Assembly: GCF_016097555.1 (NCBI RefSeq)
Contig: NW_024533092.1
Location: 1 to 64,000 of the forward strand
DNA length: 64,000 bases
Origin: Gigantopelta aegis
Lineage: Eukaryota > Mollusca > Gastropoda > Neomphalida > Peltospiridae
Reading direction: 5' to 3'
This document shows positions 11,891-26,000 of this stretch, piece by piece. A program made the translations under genes and the position numbers. Position 1 is the stretch's first letter. Each line of letters starts with the position of its first letter. Under the pieces are notes generated by a model, which ran no database searches, was not told the origin of the DNA, and saw only the letters and a program-made list of their open reading frames with translations.

Positions 11891-12486
11891 TAGCCCATAA
11901 TGATATTAGGAATATAAATCATCCTCCCAATCAATAATTAACATATTAGGGTGGAGTCACTTAATAGTTTTGTCTAGAGTCTACTTACTGTTCTTTACTG
12001 TGTAATGAAATAATGGTATATAACTATTTAAAAATGATCCTGGTAACAGTAAATGTTCCATAAAGAGAATGGCTTTACTTAATGTCAAGAAGGTACAGCC
12101 ATAACTGATGACCAGTAATATTGTAGCAGAGATGTTAACACTAATACTGGTAATTCTGAATTGGCTCTAAAATAACAATATACTTAATTAAACCTGAGTG
12201 ATAGCTTATTATTTAACATAATACTTGCTTTCCTCGTTCTTGTTCTACTGTTGTTCAATTCATTATCTTCAATCACAGACAGTCATGTGATTGAAGAGTA
12301 TATAGTAAGCAGAATACAGTCAACGTCTGTCGTCTTCTCTGCATATTATTAGCACTACATGTATATATACCATAACTTCACGCATGGTTCAGCATGGTTT
12401 GGGGAAAGGGTTAAAATTAACTTGAGCTGCCGCCTGTCACGAAATTTGGACCAGTTTCCAAATTTTACGTCACACGCCCCTCTAAT
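11891..12486 (+). promoter_or_regulatory. Upstream region of gene C
   Basis: Contains the shared Death-exon upstream block ('gtaagcagaatacagtcaac', about 12280-12400). Close to the ATG there is an inverted pair 'gaaatttgga'/'tccaaatttt' and a CRE/ATF-like TTACGTCA at 12465-12472, about 15 bp before the ATG. The regulatory role is inferred from position and motif. Confidence 0.4.
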
Positions 12487-15471
12487 ATGGCAGTTGGAGG
12501 AAAATTAACGTATTTTGACGACTTTTTGAACGATAACCAACTCTGTCTGAGTTATGTGAACACGTCAAACTTGGTACTGAGTGGTACGTGTTTGGTGTAC
12601 TCCTCGAATTAGATAACACAAAGCTGGATGCTATCAAAGTAATGAATGAAGAGAGTCCATATTTCAAAGCTACAAAAATGTTTGAATTATGGCTGGATAC
12701 TAACCCAAACACTTCAAGAAAAGGAGATTTTAGAAACCCTGGAGAAACCTGCCATTGGTAAGAATGCAGTTGCTAAAGAATATAAGAAAGTAATAAAAGA
12801 AAGTAAGCATTCAGTCTGGTTATTTAAATTTATTGCAATGAAATATCATCATTAATAGCGGTGCAAAAAGCAACAATAAATCAAATATTACAGACACATT
12901 CTGAAAGTCTTTCACACTTGGTTCTTCCAACTGATGTGACTCAGACATTATATACAGAGGGAGTCATCTCTAAGGAGACGTTTGATGAAATCGAGACCTC
13001 AAGTGGATCTCTAGTTGGTGGTTCATTGAAAGCTTTGTCTAGTGATGCATCTGAAGATCCTAGCAAGTTGAGAACATTTGGTACTGTCTTATTACATTCA
13101 AGGGACACTGTAGATGTAGCAAAAGATATCCTCAAAGATTATGGTAAGTGTTCATGGTTATTGAATATGTATAATTGTTATAATCTTACATTTAGACAAA
13201 AAACTTTCCACAAGTATATGTACCTTCACCTCAAAAGCAACCAGGTATAATCATTTTACTGGGTTTTATTAAATATTGCAAAAACTAATAATCCTTCTTT
13301 TCTAGACACTACTGCTCTCGGCACTCCATTACAGAATACTGGTATGGCAATAACTAAAAGTTAGTGTTTTTGAGTCTTATGGATTGATCAATATAATATA
13401 CTATCAGGCAATGTAACAGAGGTCCATCTTGAACCTGAATATCAGTACAAACTTGATGAAATAAAAGGAAAATTGGGTAAACTTTTTCTTACTGTAACCA
13501 CATCTTATTGAATCTACTGTTGGATTTGAGCTCAAAGAGTTAAAAAGGTCTCTTCGATTGTCTTATCCAGAGTTAATACCTCAATTGTCTAAAGCTGAGT
13601 CAGTAGATGATGTTATGGACATAGTGCGTAAAAAATGTACCATCATCAATATTGCCTGTTTGGAGGCTATTATCAATCATTGCAATATTGAAAGCGCTGA
13701 ACAAAGTGCCACAGCTTACAAATCAGAAGTTGAAACATTCTGTGAGAAGGTCAAACTTAGTGTGTGTAAAAATGAGAACTTCATAACCAGTTCATCCTCT
13801 CTACTGAAATGTGAGACTATTGAGTTTACACTAGAATGGAATATAGATGAACACACGCTTAGTGAAATTAAAGAGCTGTTATGGAAAGCGTTTGGAAAAA
13901 TTACTAAGAGAGTCTTAGTTAAAGTAGTAAATGAAACCAACTCTATCTTTGTAACCTGCTATGCTCCACGACATATAATGGATATTCTACTGATGGAAGC
14001 AGAGAAGAATCTTGACGTACTGAGGGGAATTGGATTAATGAAATTAACTATCGGCTATTGTACTGTTTGGGACATAACCACTAAAGATAAAGTAAGAGAT
14101 AAATAGTGTATATCTTTATAGTATATCTTCATGTTGATGTGTTGTTATAGTATGTAAAAGATCTTGAAGAAATGGTTATTGCACAAAGAAAGACATTAGC
14201 TGAGAATGATCAACTAATAATTGGATTGAAATCTTCTCTTGAAGGTACATTTACTACTTTAGGATTTTTATAATAAAGGATGTATACTACTATCACTATT
14301 ATAATGTCTCTCTTTTAGTTACTACCACTATGGACAAAGAACAACAATATCAATCATCAATTGACACTTTATCAGGTACATGTACATTAATTGAGATATT
14401 ACTATGTACCTAATGTAAATAGAGAAAATAAAACTATTGGACAGAATGAATAAGGCAAAGACATTAGAGATAGAGACGTTAACCAAGAGAGAAAGAAGGT
14501 AAGCTATAGTACTGTTAGTAGTACATACCATATATGGTTATGTTCTATAGCTACTGATAAAGTATTAGTAGAGAAACAAGAAGTGATTGAGATACTTCAG
14601 AAAAAGATAACAAGTCTAAGTTTACAACAAATAGTGAAAGAAGGTAAGCTATAGTACTGTTAGTAGTACATACCATATATGGTTATGTTCTATAGCTACT
14701 GATAAAGTATTAGTAGAGAAACAAGAAGTGATTGAGATACTTCAGAAAAAGATAACAAGTCTAAGTTTACAACAAATAGTGAAAGAAGGTAAGCTATAGT
14801 ACTGTTAGTAGTACATACCATATATGGTTATGTTCTATAGCTACTGATAAAGTATTAGTAGAGAAACAAAACAATAATTGTTTTTGTAGTATCCTTATCC
14901 TTCTGATTAGTAAAGGTCAATTAATTTTATTAACTCTAATCATGAGTGCTATTACAATAGGTATGACTGATCGTGCTTGAAACAAACTTCTTGCTAGTGC
15001 AAGTTTATGTCTCTGCCTATTTTTCTAACATTTCATAGCTATAGTCTTTTACAGACACTGCTGCTAATTATACAATCTTTGTATATCCCTAGACAGTGTT
15101 TCACTGTTAAGTTAGTATATTCCAAAACAATTATAGGATGAATTATATTTTTGTTTTAAATATTAATTATAATATTCATTATGTAGGAAAATGGGAGATC
15201 ATAGTAGCCTTTTCAATGTGTATCCTACTATTGGCAATTGTTATTACTAGCTTCACTATTACTGATATAAAGGAAGGTAAGATGGCACTCTAGACCCTAA
15301 AATGTCTACACATAATGAATGTATGGACAGATAATGAGTGCATGCATGCATATGGAAGAATGTGATATAGGACTCTTAAGACATATTTCAGCCTGGCATA
15401 CACAATGTGCCGCAAGGTTCTAAGATTATTTTGATGGTTTTGACCATATATATATATGCATATATACATAC

Positions 15472-15505
<34 letters not shown>

Positions 15506-17785
15506 TACGTTCTCTAGCTACTGATAAAGTATTAGTAGAGAAACAAGAAGAGATAGAGATACTGTTGAAGAAGATAACAACTTTACAACTAAGAGAGAAA
15601 GAAAGTAAGCTATAATGCTGTTAGTAGTACATATCATATATGGTTATGTTCTATAGCTACTGATAAAGTATTAGTAGAGAACAAAAAAGAAATAGAGATA
15701 CTTCAAGAAAAGATAATAAGACTATATTTACAACAAATGGAGAAAGAAGGTAAGCTATAGTACTGTTAGTAGTGCATACCATATATGGTTATGTTCTATT
15801 AGTAGAGAAACAAGAAGAGATTGAGAAGTTGACCAAAGAGAAAGAAGGTAAGTTATAGTACTGTTAGTAGTACATACCACCATATATGGTTATGTTCTAA
15901 AGTATTAGTAAAGAAACAAGAAAAGATTGAAAGTGAATTATAGTATTTTTAGTATTACACTGTGTACAAAACATGTATTTATTTGTAACTACAGAACATA
16001 ACTATATCTAAAGTTATGTTCTGTAGCTCTAAAAAGTATGAAGAGATAAATGAGCTTACTAGACGTGAAGAAGGTACTCTTGTGGCACATATATCACTAG
16101 GCACACATACATGTTAGTGTGCCTAGTGAGTTATATCATTGAGATATCTACTGTTATTACTCCCATATTAGTTTGTCTTTAGACTGCCTGATATTTTTAT
16201 CATCCTTAACTCCTTTCTTCTCAAATTTCAGGGAGTGTAAGGTTGAAATTAGACTTAACTTAGACTATAATTCTATTACGTTAAGTGTATAGTAATGATA
16301 GAATATGAAAAGGTGTCTTGACTTTTTATGAATGATGCTTGTCTGTTGGTGAGTACTAGTTAACTCCATTGGTAAACAACATAAACAACAAAATAAGTCA
16401 ACTTAGCACTACAGTGATACTAATAACAAATATTCTGTGTTGCCAAATATCTGGCTCTTATAGAATTGCAGTCAACAAGTATGGAAGAGTTGGAAAAATT
16501 ACATGAGATAATAACTACTCGTACTTTGCAGCTAGAAGAGAGTGAACAAAAGAACAAGCATTTACTGAGAACTTAAAAGGTATTTATAATGTAATGTCTG
16601 CATTCTGTCTATTAGTTCTGTTAGGATTGAGATCTGGTGTATTAGAGGTAAGACAACTGCTTAAAGGCAGTCATCCACAGTTGAGTCTAAAACTTGGGGA
16701 GACACTGACATATAAACGTAAGTTTTCTAGCATGCAAAACAATAAAGAATCACATATTGTACTCAATGATGACATAACCATGTTGTTATTTTTTAAATAC
16801 ATAAACAGATGCTAACGTACCATTGCTACTAGACAATCAGAAAGTATTACAAAGTCCACCAGTTCAAACTGTTATGGCTAATTTTAACTATTGCATGAAA
16901 AATGAAGAAGAGTGGTATAGTCCTAGTTTCCTCTCTCATACTAATGCCTATATAATGTGTGTTCGTATAGCAGCTAATGGTGAAGATGAGGGACAAGGAA
17001 CACATATGAGTCTCTATATCCATCTAATGGCTGGTAAAAATGATGACCTCTTGTCATGGCCATTTCGAGGAGAAGTAAAAGTTCAGCTCATTAATCGTAA
17101 AGATGATCATGATCACTATGAACAGAATATAGTGTTTAATGATTCCTCTAATGTACAAGCTTGTAGTCGAGTTATTAATGGTATTCCAGTCAAAGCTGGT
17201 CTAACAAATAGAGTAGGTGAAGGTAAAGCTCTCTTTATTCATCATGAGAAAGTTCAACTTAGTACTTTCTGATGAACCTGAATATCTGAGATTTGATAGC
17301 ATTAAACTTTTCATCAAAGATGTTATTGTCTATTCTTCTGACTTAGTACCCACTCCACATATTGAATCTTTGTCTGTTATTCACGATTTGTAATCAAAAA
17401 CTTTTCAAAGTGTAAAACAATCTAATGAAGAATCCATCAGTGAGCCATTTTATTCTCATGAAAATGGTTACAAATTGTCTCTTCTGGTCTATCCCAATGG
17501 CAGAGATAAATGGATAAACAAATATATCTCCATGTTTGTTCATCTCATGAAAGGTGAAAATGACAACGACTTAACATTTACATTTCGTGGTGATATTCTT
17601 GTTCAAAATTGTCAACTGGAGAGAAAAAAAGAGTCATGCTGAACGACTTGTGGAATTTAATGAAAAGACTGACCCAAAAGGAGAGTATGGGGCTCGTGTA
17701 ACAGGACTGGTTGCGTATTGTCAGGAAGACAATATCGAGGATATGGATTTCCAAAATTTTTATCACACAAGTTTTTGAAGTTTGA
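12487..17785 (+). CDS. Gene C: Death, CARD-like, VTCYAP domain, coiled coil with TM exon, two MATH domains
   Basis: Starts directly with a Death exon (12487-12802; 'PTLSELCEHVKLGTEWY', 'MFELWLDTNP', then the final helices 'EILETLEKPAIG' after a 1-base break). The CARD-like exon spans about 12861-13142 ('LYTEGVISKETFDEIE'). The recurrent alpha/beta domain spans about 13420-14104 ('SIFVTCYAPRHIMDILLM', 'GLMKLTIGYCTVWD'). Coiled-coil exons follow at 14151-14880, including two identical 93-nt exons. A transmembrane exon lies at 15187-15276. More coil exons run to 16580. Two TRAF/MATH domains occupy 16810-17785 ('WPFRGEVKVQLINRKDD'; second copy 'GYKLSLLVYPNGRDKW'). It lacks the N-terminal CARD-like exon and the ankyrin/second Death exons of D-F. 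Likely a membrane-anchored version of the family. MATH domains bind receptor tails or peptides in known TRAFs; the ligand here is unknown. Frames break in the MATH region. Confidence 0.72.
14551..14880 (+). repeat. Tandem 145-bp exon-intron unit in gene C
   Basis: Exons 14551-14643 and 14696-14788 are identical 93-nt, phase 1-1 exons separated by a 52-nt intron. A third copy starts at 14841 and diverges after about 30 nt. Related exons recur at 15517, 15656 and about 15799. Near-identity of intron and exon points to very recent copying or conversion. Confidence 0.85.
15187..15276 (+). other. Symmetric transmembrane exon of gene C
   Basis: Flanked by 'atgtag' and 'gtaagatgg', this 90-nt exon (phase 1 at both ends) encodes KWE followed by the hydrophobic run IIVAFSMCILLLAIVITSF and then TDIKE. 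It is one membrane span placed between two coiled-coil stretches. D, E and F have no matching exon. Because it is symmetric, skipping it would keep the frame and give a soluble protein. Confidence 0.75.
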
Positions 17786-18379
17786 TAAATCACGTAATAC
17801 ACAGTATGTTAGTGATGATGATACTCTACATGTTAGGATAATGAAAATAACACTTACTACTTGACTAAAAGAGAATTTACATAACAATCAACATAAAATA
17901 ATGTCTATCACAATAACTTTTTCCTATTATATATTATATGGTTTTGTTATAGTTTTCTTATACTTATTAGTATTATAACAATTTTATTGAGACAGACATG
18001 TTCCATCAGTTAAGTATGACCTGTGCTATAACTCTACTTCATATACCACATCATCAGATCACAAGACTAAGACCATTAGTGCCTATATCAAGATCATATG
18101 ATATTCATAGTTCATACAAACCAGTCATTCAACTGTAATGATACTAGTCATATTGAAACATTTCATTGTAAATATTGCATTGAAACACTATATAGTCTTG
18201 TTAACCTTCTATACATATAATAACTAGTAATAGAACTAGTGATTATTACCTGTAATGTGTATGGTCTATTAAGACAAAACCATTGATATATAGTTAACAG
18301 TTCTTGATGTTGTATTTCAACATGAGAATACTACAGAGACAACAATGATAGGAGAGAGAGAGAGAGACACAATTATATA
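17786..18379. repeat. 3' flank block R3, copy after gene C
   Basis: Starts with 'acagtatgttagtgatgatg' and ends with a GA-rich run and 'acaattatataacaagtgat'. Copies follow gene D (26578-27190), gene E (34468-35081 and again about 35160-35880) and gene F (45417-46020). I see no coding content. Confidence 0.8.
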
Positions 18380-19790
18380 ACAAGTGATCATGTGACATAC
18401 TTGAGTACTTGATTCAACATTATTGTGTATATCAGTACATGTTCCTTTCCTACAGTAAGTGATCCATATAGTATGTGACACATTAGCAGGCTTACCAGTT
18501 TGTTCAACTTTAAAGTTTGTAATATAGTGTGTGACATTGCAAGAGGTGTGAGCAAACTGTGAAAAACACTAGTGCAGGCCAACCATTAATGTAAAAATAC
18601 AGTGATTTCCTCAAGAATTATTTTTGATAGTGTAAGGCGTGGCTGGTGGTGGTTATAGAAGGTGTCTATGACAATGTTTATTACTGATATTTTCAAAATA
18701 TTAATTTATTATTCTGTATTACCAAATCAAAAAGTGATAAGGTGTTAATGCAAGACATTGCTGTTCTCATGACAAGTGATAAACATCCTCTTCTCTGAAA
18801 CCAAAGATTGTTGTCTGTACTTTGTATAAAACCATAACCTCTTGTTCCAATCTTTTTTTCACTAAGTAAATTATTGATCAAGCTTCTCTTTGTATGACAG
18901 CAAGTCTTTTCCGATGGATTAATTAATGTGATATGTCCCTTTCCAGAAATATTGTTGCTAATGTATCATAATTTCCCATTTTTTGTTAAAATGAGTACAA
19001 TATCATGTGATATACATTAGCTTACTAAATTTAAAACTTATAATAACAATGTATATATAATATTATAATATTAATCTATGAAAATTATGATTTAGTCAAC
19101 TATATATATATATAAATTAATATATATATATATATAGTTGACTAGATCAATGCTCCCATTTCTATATTATGTAACAATGACCTTGACATGACATTCACAA
19201 ATATATGTGTGTGTATGTGAGATAAATATGTTATTATTGACATATATAACTATAATATATGATATTTGTGAACTGTTGCACTCATAGCATAGTATAAATT
19301 ATCTGTGCTAATGTATCATAGCAACAGAATATTATTGTATTCATAATAAACATCACTGACTGTATAAATTGTTATATGTCAAGTTAAAATATCATCAGTA
19401 AATAGATTAAGATAATGATTTAATAATTATAGAGCTAATTGAACAAAATATATTACGTATTTTATAAATTATAAGTGAGTCACTTTCATTATTTCCATTT
19501 CTATCACTAGTAGTAGTTTTAAATCATTGATATCTGAATAATAATTTAAACACTGAATTACATTATGATTATTGATACATCATATGTGGTATAGGGTAAA
19601 AACACAGAAGTATACCTATGAAAACTCTACGTCACTAATGTTGCTAGGTAACTGTTTTTGGTCGATAATGATGTTGTATGGAGTGACTCTCCTCTGTTGT
19701 ATCCATGTATAGACTGTTTGTAGTCCATGTATCATCTTGTTGAACTCCACATAACTACTGAGCTATATAGATCACTTTATATATATATAT
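18380..19790. repeat. Upstream duplicated block R2, copy 2 (before gene D)
   Basis: Same content as 6530-7740, including the inverted-arm TA palindrome at 19087-19147 with a much shorter core. I see no gene in it. Confidence 0.8.
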
Positions 19791-20016
19791 ATACTGTGCA
19801 GTAGGAGAATGGCTGACCTTACAACAACGTAGGAAACTGACTTCTCTCTCTGTAAAAACTGCAAATGAGCTCCACCCTAACTATTGGCTTACTGAGCATG
19901 CGCAAATTGATAGCTTTCAGGACCCCTCCCTATTTCTTTCACGCAGTTGAAGGTTGAAGATAGCCTAGCATTACTAAAAACCGAGATTCTAACGCCGAAT
20001 CGTTGAGTTTTTCTAC
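19791..20016 (+). promoter_or_regulatory. Upstream region of gene D
   Basis: ACTGAGCATGCGC at 19891-19903, followed by 'aaattgatagctttcagg', as in E and F. The ATG is about 115 bp downstream. Confidence 0.5.
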
Positions 20017-23000
20017 ATGGCCTCCAACACTGAAACTGCAGATACTAAAAGCTACAGGCGAGCTGTTGTTAATGTTTTCGTCTCATACTATGACAGAATT
20101 CGCCTCATACTGAAGGGAAATATGGAGGGTTTTGCTAGCAAAGCATATTCAGAGAGTCTTATATCCTCACAATTAATGAAATTTGCTAGTATATTTGATC
20201 AGTTCAAAACTGGTTTTGAGTCGTGTAGGAGTATTTTAGAGATACAACAACGATATGAACGTTTTATGATATTCTTCTAGACATTGGTGGACCAGTGGGA
20301 AGATGTTGGGAATGGAAAAAATTAAAGAGAAAATTAGCAAATTTAACTGGTAAATAGTTAATATGATATAACAATGTACATAATATTATAACTAATGTTA
20401 GTCCCTTGTCATTCTCTACAAGCACCTTCCATTGAACTACACCCTAATCAAGAGAACACTACTGATGATCAATGGCAACCTTATAACAGTATGTAACTTA
20501 TTATGATTTATATAATGTATGTGTGTTTTTAGCATTACTAAATGATAATAAATATTCCTTTCCTATAATAAGTGACAAGTACACATTAACTGGCTTACCA
20601 AATTTTAAGCTATAATATTATATAATATAATGAATATATAATATTATAACAGTACAGTTGACCAGAACAGAGTGCTCCCATTTCTATATATTATACAACT
20701 ATGACATGACATGACATTCACAAATATGCATGTGTGTGAGATAAATATGTTGTACACATGGCAGAATGTAATAGTATATGCTAATGTATCATAGCAAGAG
20801 AATAATGTATTAATAATAAATATCACTGACTGTATATATTCTATATTTTAAATGAGTAAGCTTAGAAGTTAAAATATTATCTGTTAATAATAGTTATGAA
20901 GAAAATAACTTTATAAATATTTGACATTAACCCAACAGATCATGTTGACAAAATAGAGTCTTTTCTAAAATGTGAACTAGTGATCTTTGTTATTTTGATT
21001 TTGTCTTAATAACTTTTGAATAATAAAAGTTAACTGAAAGATTTTATTAACATGAGAATATTGATAAGTCATACAATATGGTATAGTTTTAAACACAGAA
21101 GTATACTAATATATATGACTTGTCATGTAGTGTACTATATTTAGTAAACATTTCTCTAAAGTAATCTGTTACTAGTGTTAATAAAACAATTCATATGACT
21201 CAGTTGGGGTAATACTGAGAACATAATATTCATGAGATGTTACATTCCTGTGTATGGAGATAAAGTATATTTATATGATTGTTTTGCATAGCAATATTGT
21301 TTAATAGTTATACTTATATTCATTAAATAAAACAACATCATTGACACTATCCAATTGTTAAAGTCAACATGCTTTTTGGGCTATATGATTATTTACAAGT
21401 TAGATTTGTATAAGAAATCATAGTGGTAAGAAATTGCTGTACCATTTTGATTACCACAAAAAACAATACATAATTGACATGATGTTTGGTTATATATGAG
21501 GTCAAGAGCATGTTAAAAAATGGGAGAACAAGAACTTGAGATCTCTATAAATTATATAAGTAATAGAATTGAAGCTTGCCATTTACTATGTTAATATGTT
21601 CATATATACTCTAGACTACAGATTCCAGGATACAAGTCACCAAACAACAGAATACATCATAATAATTATGAACATATTGTTAACATAGTCATTGCCAGCA
21701 AGCTTCATTAGATTTAACTCTATTAAGTTATTAGAGATATGTAGTAAACAGAATGTAGTGAATGCTTCTCTATATAGTATATCAATATACTAGTACATTA
21801 GCTATATACCTTGTAATATCTTAGAAAATGGTCTGGTGATCATGGTTACACATGTATGAGGGCAGGGGCACTGTGTATGAATAAACTATAGATTGTATAG
21901 ACTACATTAGGTATCTAGTATACACCCCACCTGACTTCTTAAACAGATTTTGCAATAGCTGAACTAGTAGTGTTTGATGATATTTTAAAAAAAAGACACC
22001 TCTCTGAGTTATATGAACATATCAAGCGTGATACTAATAAGTGAAACAAGTTTGCATGAGTGTACTTCTTGAGAATAGATACTAATGAATTAGATAATAT
22101 CAAAGGAACAATACAATGAGAGGCCTCTAAAGATGTTCCATGCAATTGTATGGATTTGTGTTCATCCCCAACTGTTTCTTTTCTTTTATCATTGTATGCT
22201 TACATCTTCATTTTTGAAAAAATGTTTTATTTGCTTGTTTTTTTATACTATTATTTTATATTAGCTCCTCCTAGCACTCAATAAAAGGAAAAACAGAACA
22301 AGAAAGTGAAGGAAGGGAAAAAGTAGATCAAGTAACCGTAATGGATGTTGCTCGTATGCTGAAACAACTATCAAAGTTTTTTGAGCATATTGGATGGATA
22401 AAATGTGAACCGAAATTGGATAACAAAGTTGAGGGATATCAATGAAGACTTAGAAGAGCTTATTGATAAGCTTAGCTTTTTAGTTATGAACAGGAGTGAA
22501 ATTCGTAGGAAAATACATAATTATTCTACTGCAAAACCTAGTAAAATATGGACCCTTTACTTCCTTACAAGTCAATGAAATCCAGTTTGAGTACAATATC
22601 AATTCAGGTTCAGTTAGTATCAAGTGGGATTGTATTCGGATTGCCAAGCTGATCATCTCATAGCTTTTGTTAAAGGCAAATCACGGTTTATAACGTCTTG
22701 TTGGTATCTCTTATCTAGAAATTAATGGTGAAACCATTTTGAAAGAAGAAGAGAATGTTGTCTTTACCTTTGATTCTGCCTTATTTGAACGCAGCCAAAG
22801 TTGGTCATGTTGAAGCAACTCAGTTTCTACTTCAGTTAGGAGCTAACAGTGATGTTGCTCTTAATGAAGCAAAAAAAGTTGAGCACAACAATGCATTTGA
22901 ATTTCTTTCCAAATGGGAAAACCTAGAAACTCTAAATACTTGCTTGGTAAGATTTATATAGGTCCATTATCATTATTAATTTACACATTTTAGATATCAG

Positions 23001-26000
23001 CCAATTAGATGAGATACTACAAATACTGAAGAGAAGTAATTTCTTCACAAAAACTGGCTTCCTCTTGGAATAGTCTCAGTCTTCCAAAACCAACATTAGA
23101 TGCTATGAAGCAGAGCACAGTAAAAAAATCATCTCAATGTCTACAAGAGTGTTTATCTCAATGGTTTGAGTAAAGCTGATGAGGTTTAGTTTGGGGAGAG
23201 AATGAAAGACCAAAATTGGGACTTGTTAGCTAATGCTCTGAGAAGTATTGAAGAAGCTTGCTGCTGCAAAAAGCGTTGAAATCAGTAAGAATATATACTT
23301 TATAACATCTTTTTATTTTTCTTTGTATTAAACAGAACCTTTCCCCATCAAGCCTGTCAAATATTATTAAAACATGATTAAAGCTTATTAAAACTAGTTC
23401 TTCCTGTGGAGACATTATATACATAGGGAGTCATATCTAAGGAAATGTTTCATGAAATAAAGAGATCAGGAGGTGTATTAGTCATGATAAATTTTAAAGC
23501 ACTTCATTCTATGTGTCAAAGGACACTAAACTAAGAAAACTATTTGCTAGTGTCTTACTTCAATCAAAAGAGACAATACAATTAGCCTCAATTCATGCTC
23601 AAAAGAATATGGTAAATAATAAGTGAACGTAATAGATCAAAATATACTGTGTTTTGTAGATTCCTGTACTACACCACATTCATCTTCAAATAGCAGGTGA
23701 TGGTATCTTTTTTAAAATTCCAAAAGACAGAAAAAAGTCCCTCCATGGTAGTTGTTTTACTAGTACAACTATTTAAATTTAGTATGGTGAATATGTACAG
23801 GAACTACTTTGAACAAATGCGAATAGATTTGATATTCTTTTTAAACTATTGCTCGTCCCATTGAAAATAAAGTCCCTTCACTTGAAGACCTCAAAACCTA
23901 TCTTCAGAGATGTTATGATGAACTACAACCTCAATTAGAATTACACCCAAATCCTTCATAGAAATCTTGCTTATCATCAAAGACAAAGACACCATTTATC
24001 AATATCAACTGCCTACAACTGTTGTAAATTACTTTAATATTGAAGAAGCCAAAGATCATATAGTAACTTATCACTAACAAATGAAGAGTTTTCCAAAGAG
24101 ATTAGACTTAATGTTTGTTATAATGAGTGTTCAAATCAATTAATTCTTGTCTTCTCAAATGTGAGACAGTTGAGTTTTGTTCTAGAGTGTGAATGGAGAT
24201 GAACACTGTCTTAATGACATCAAAGTTTTTGTTACAAAAGCCTTTCAAGATATGGCTAAAGGGTCCAAGTTAGATACATCAAAGAAGACAATTCCCTCAT
24301 TGTAACCTGCTATGCTCCACGACATATAATGGACATTCTAAAGATGGAAGCAGAGAAGAATCTTGACCTATTGAGGAGGAATGGAGTAATGAAATTAACT
24401 ATAGGGGGGCTATCATATTGTTTATGATGTAAGCCCAAGAAATAAGGTAAGAGACGAGTAGTACTAGATAACATGGGTGTATTGATATATAGGAGGCGAG
24501 AGAACTTGCTCTACTCAAAGAAAAGTGAACTCCAGTACGAAGAAAAGACATAGATGATGTTAAAAGTGAGTTGAATGTGTCTTTGAATATAAGCAATGAA
24601 GGAGTACAGAAATAATAATTATTATTTATATCAAGATTAGTATAATTCTATATGTGTCATGTAATATTCCCTCTCTTCTACATACTATGTATATCTAGTA
24701 GTATGGACAGACATGACATGCCATCAACTGACGAGTCTTGTCAGGTAAATACAATATAAATTATAATATAATTATATATTAACTGTGTACAGAGAAGCTA
24801 AAAACTATTGAGACAATGAATAAGCAAAGACATTAGAGATTGAGAAGTTGTCCAGACATAAAGAAGGTAAGCTTATAGTACTATAGTAGTACATACCAGG
24901 TTGTTGTGATTTACAGGATATGATATATACTTTTTTAATTTCTCACAATACAAAGTTTTAGAGATTAAGAGCTTAAGAGAAGAGAAGAAATTATCAAATA
25001 TGTCTTATACCTAAATTATCATTCAAGACATTTAATTAATAGTTAATACAATGAATGAAGCACTGTTTATCTATATGTTGTTATATGATAAAGTGGATTT
25101 TGGAATTCCTTAGAATCTGAAACAAGTAATTAGAAAATTGTCTCTTGAAAAAACAACAACTTGAGGAAGCATTAAAACTTCAGAAGAAGAAAAAGGTATA
25201 CATTATGTCATTAATGCATAGTCACATAGAGGGTCAACAGTTCAGTTAGTGTTGATTAATTTGTAGCAGTATTATTATACTATATATATTTTAATTCTCA
25301 ATAAGATCGCCATCAAATGGAAAAAAAGATTCACAATACTAAACTGTTAGAGATTAAAAGCTTAAGAGAAGCGAAGAAATTATCAGGTATGTTTTATCAC
25401 ATAATATTATCATTCAATGCATTAAATTAATAATTAATATATGAATGAATTATTGTTCATATATACAGAGGACAAACTCAAGATGGAGCAGTTAAAAGTC
25501 AAAGAATGGAACAAAAAATGGGATATGATAATGGGTAAAAGAACACTTAATATTTGGCTTTAACGCCTAGCTCTAATAATACATTTCTGTGGTTACAGGT
25601 TCACGAGTACCATTACTATATGAAGGTTGGGAAAACAGAGGTTACAAAGTCCAACCAGTTCAGACGGTTATGTTTTTAATTTTAACAACTACAAGAAAAG
25701 TGATGAAGAGTGGTATAGTCCTAGTTCCTCTCTCATACTAATGGGATAAAGTGAGGTCTTCATATAGCAGCTAATGGTGAAGATGAAGGACGAGGAACAC
25801 ATCTGAGTCTCTATGTAAATCTAATGGCAGGTAAAAATGATGACAAATTTGCCATGGCATTTCGAGGAGAAGTAAAGGTTCAGCTCATCAATCCGTAGAG
25901 ATGATCGTGATCATTATGAACAGAATATAGTGTTGATATAATTCCTCTAATGTACAAGCTTGTAGTCGAGTTGTTAATGAATTCAGTTAAAGCTGGTCTA

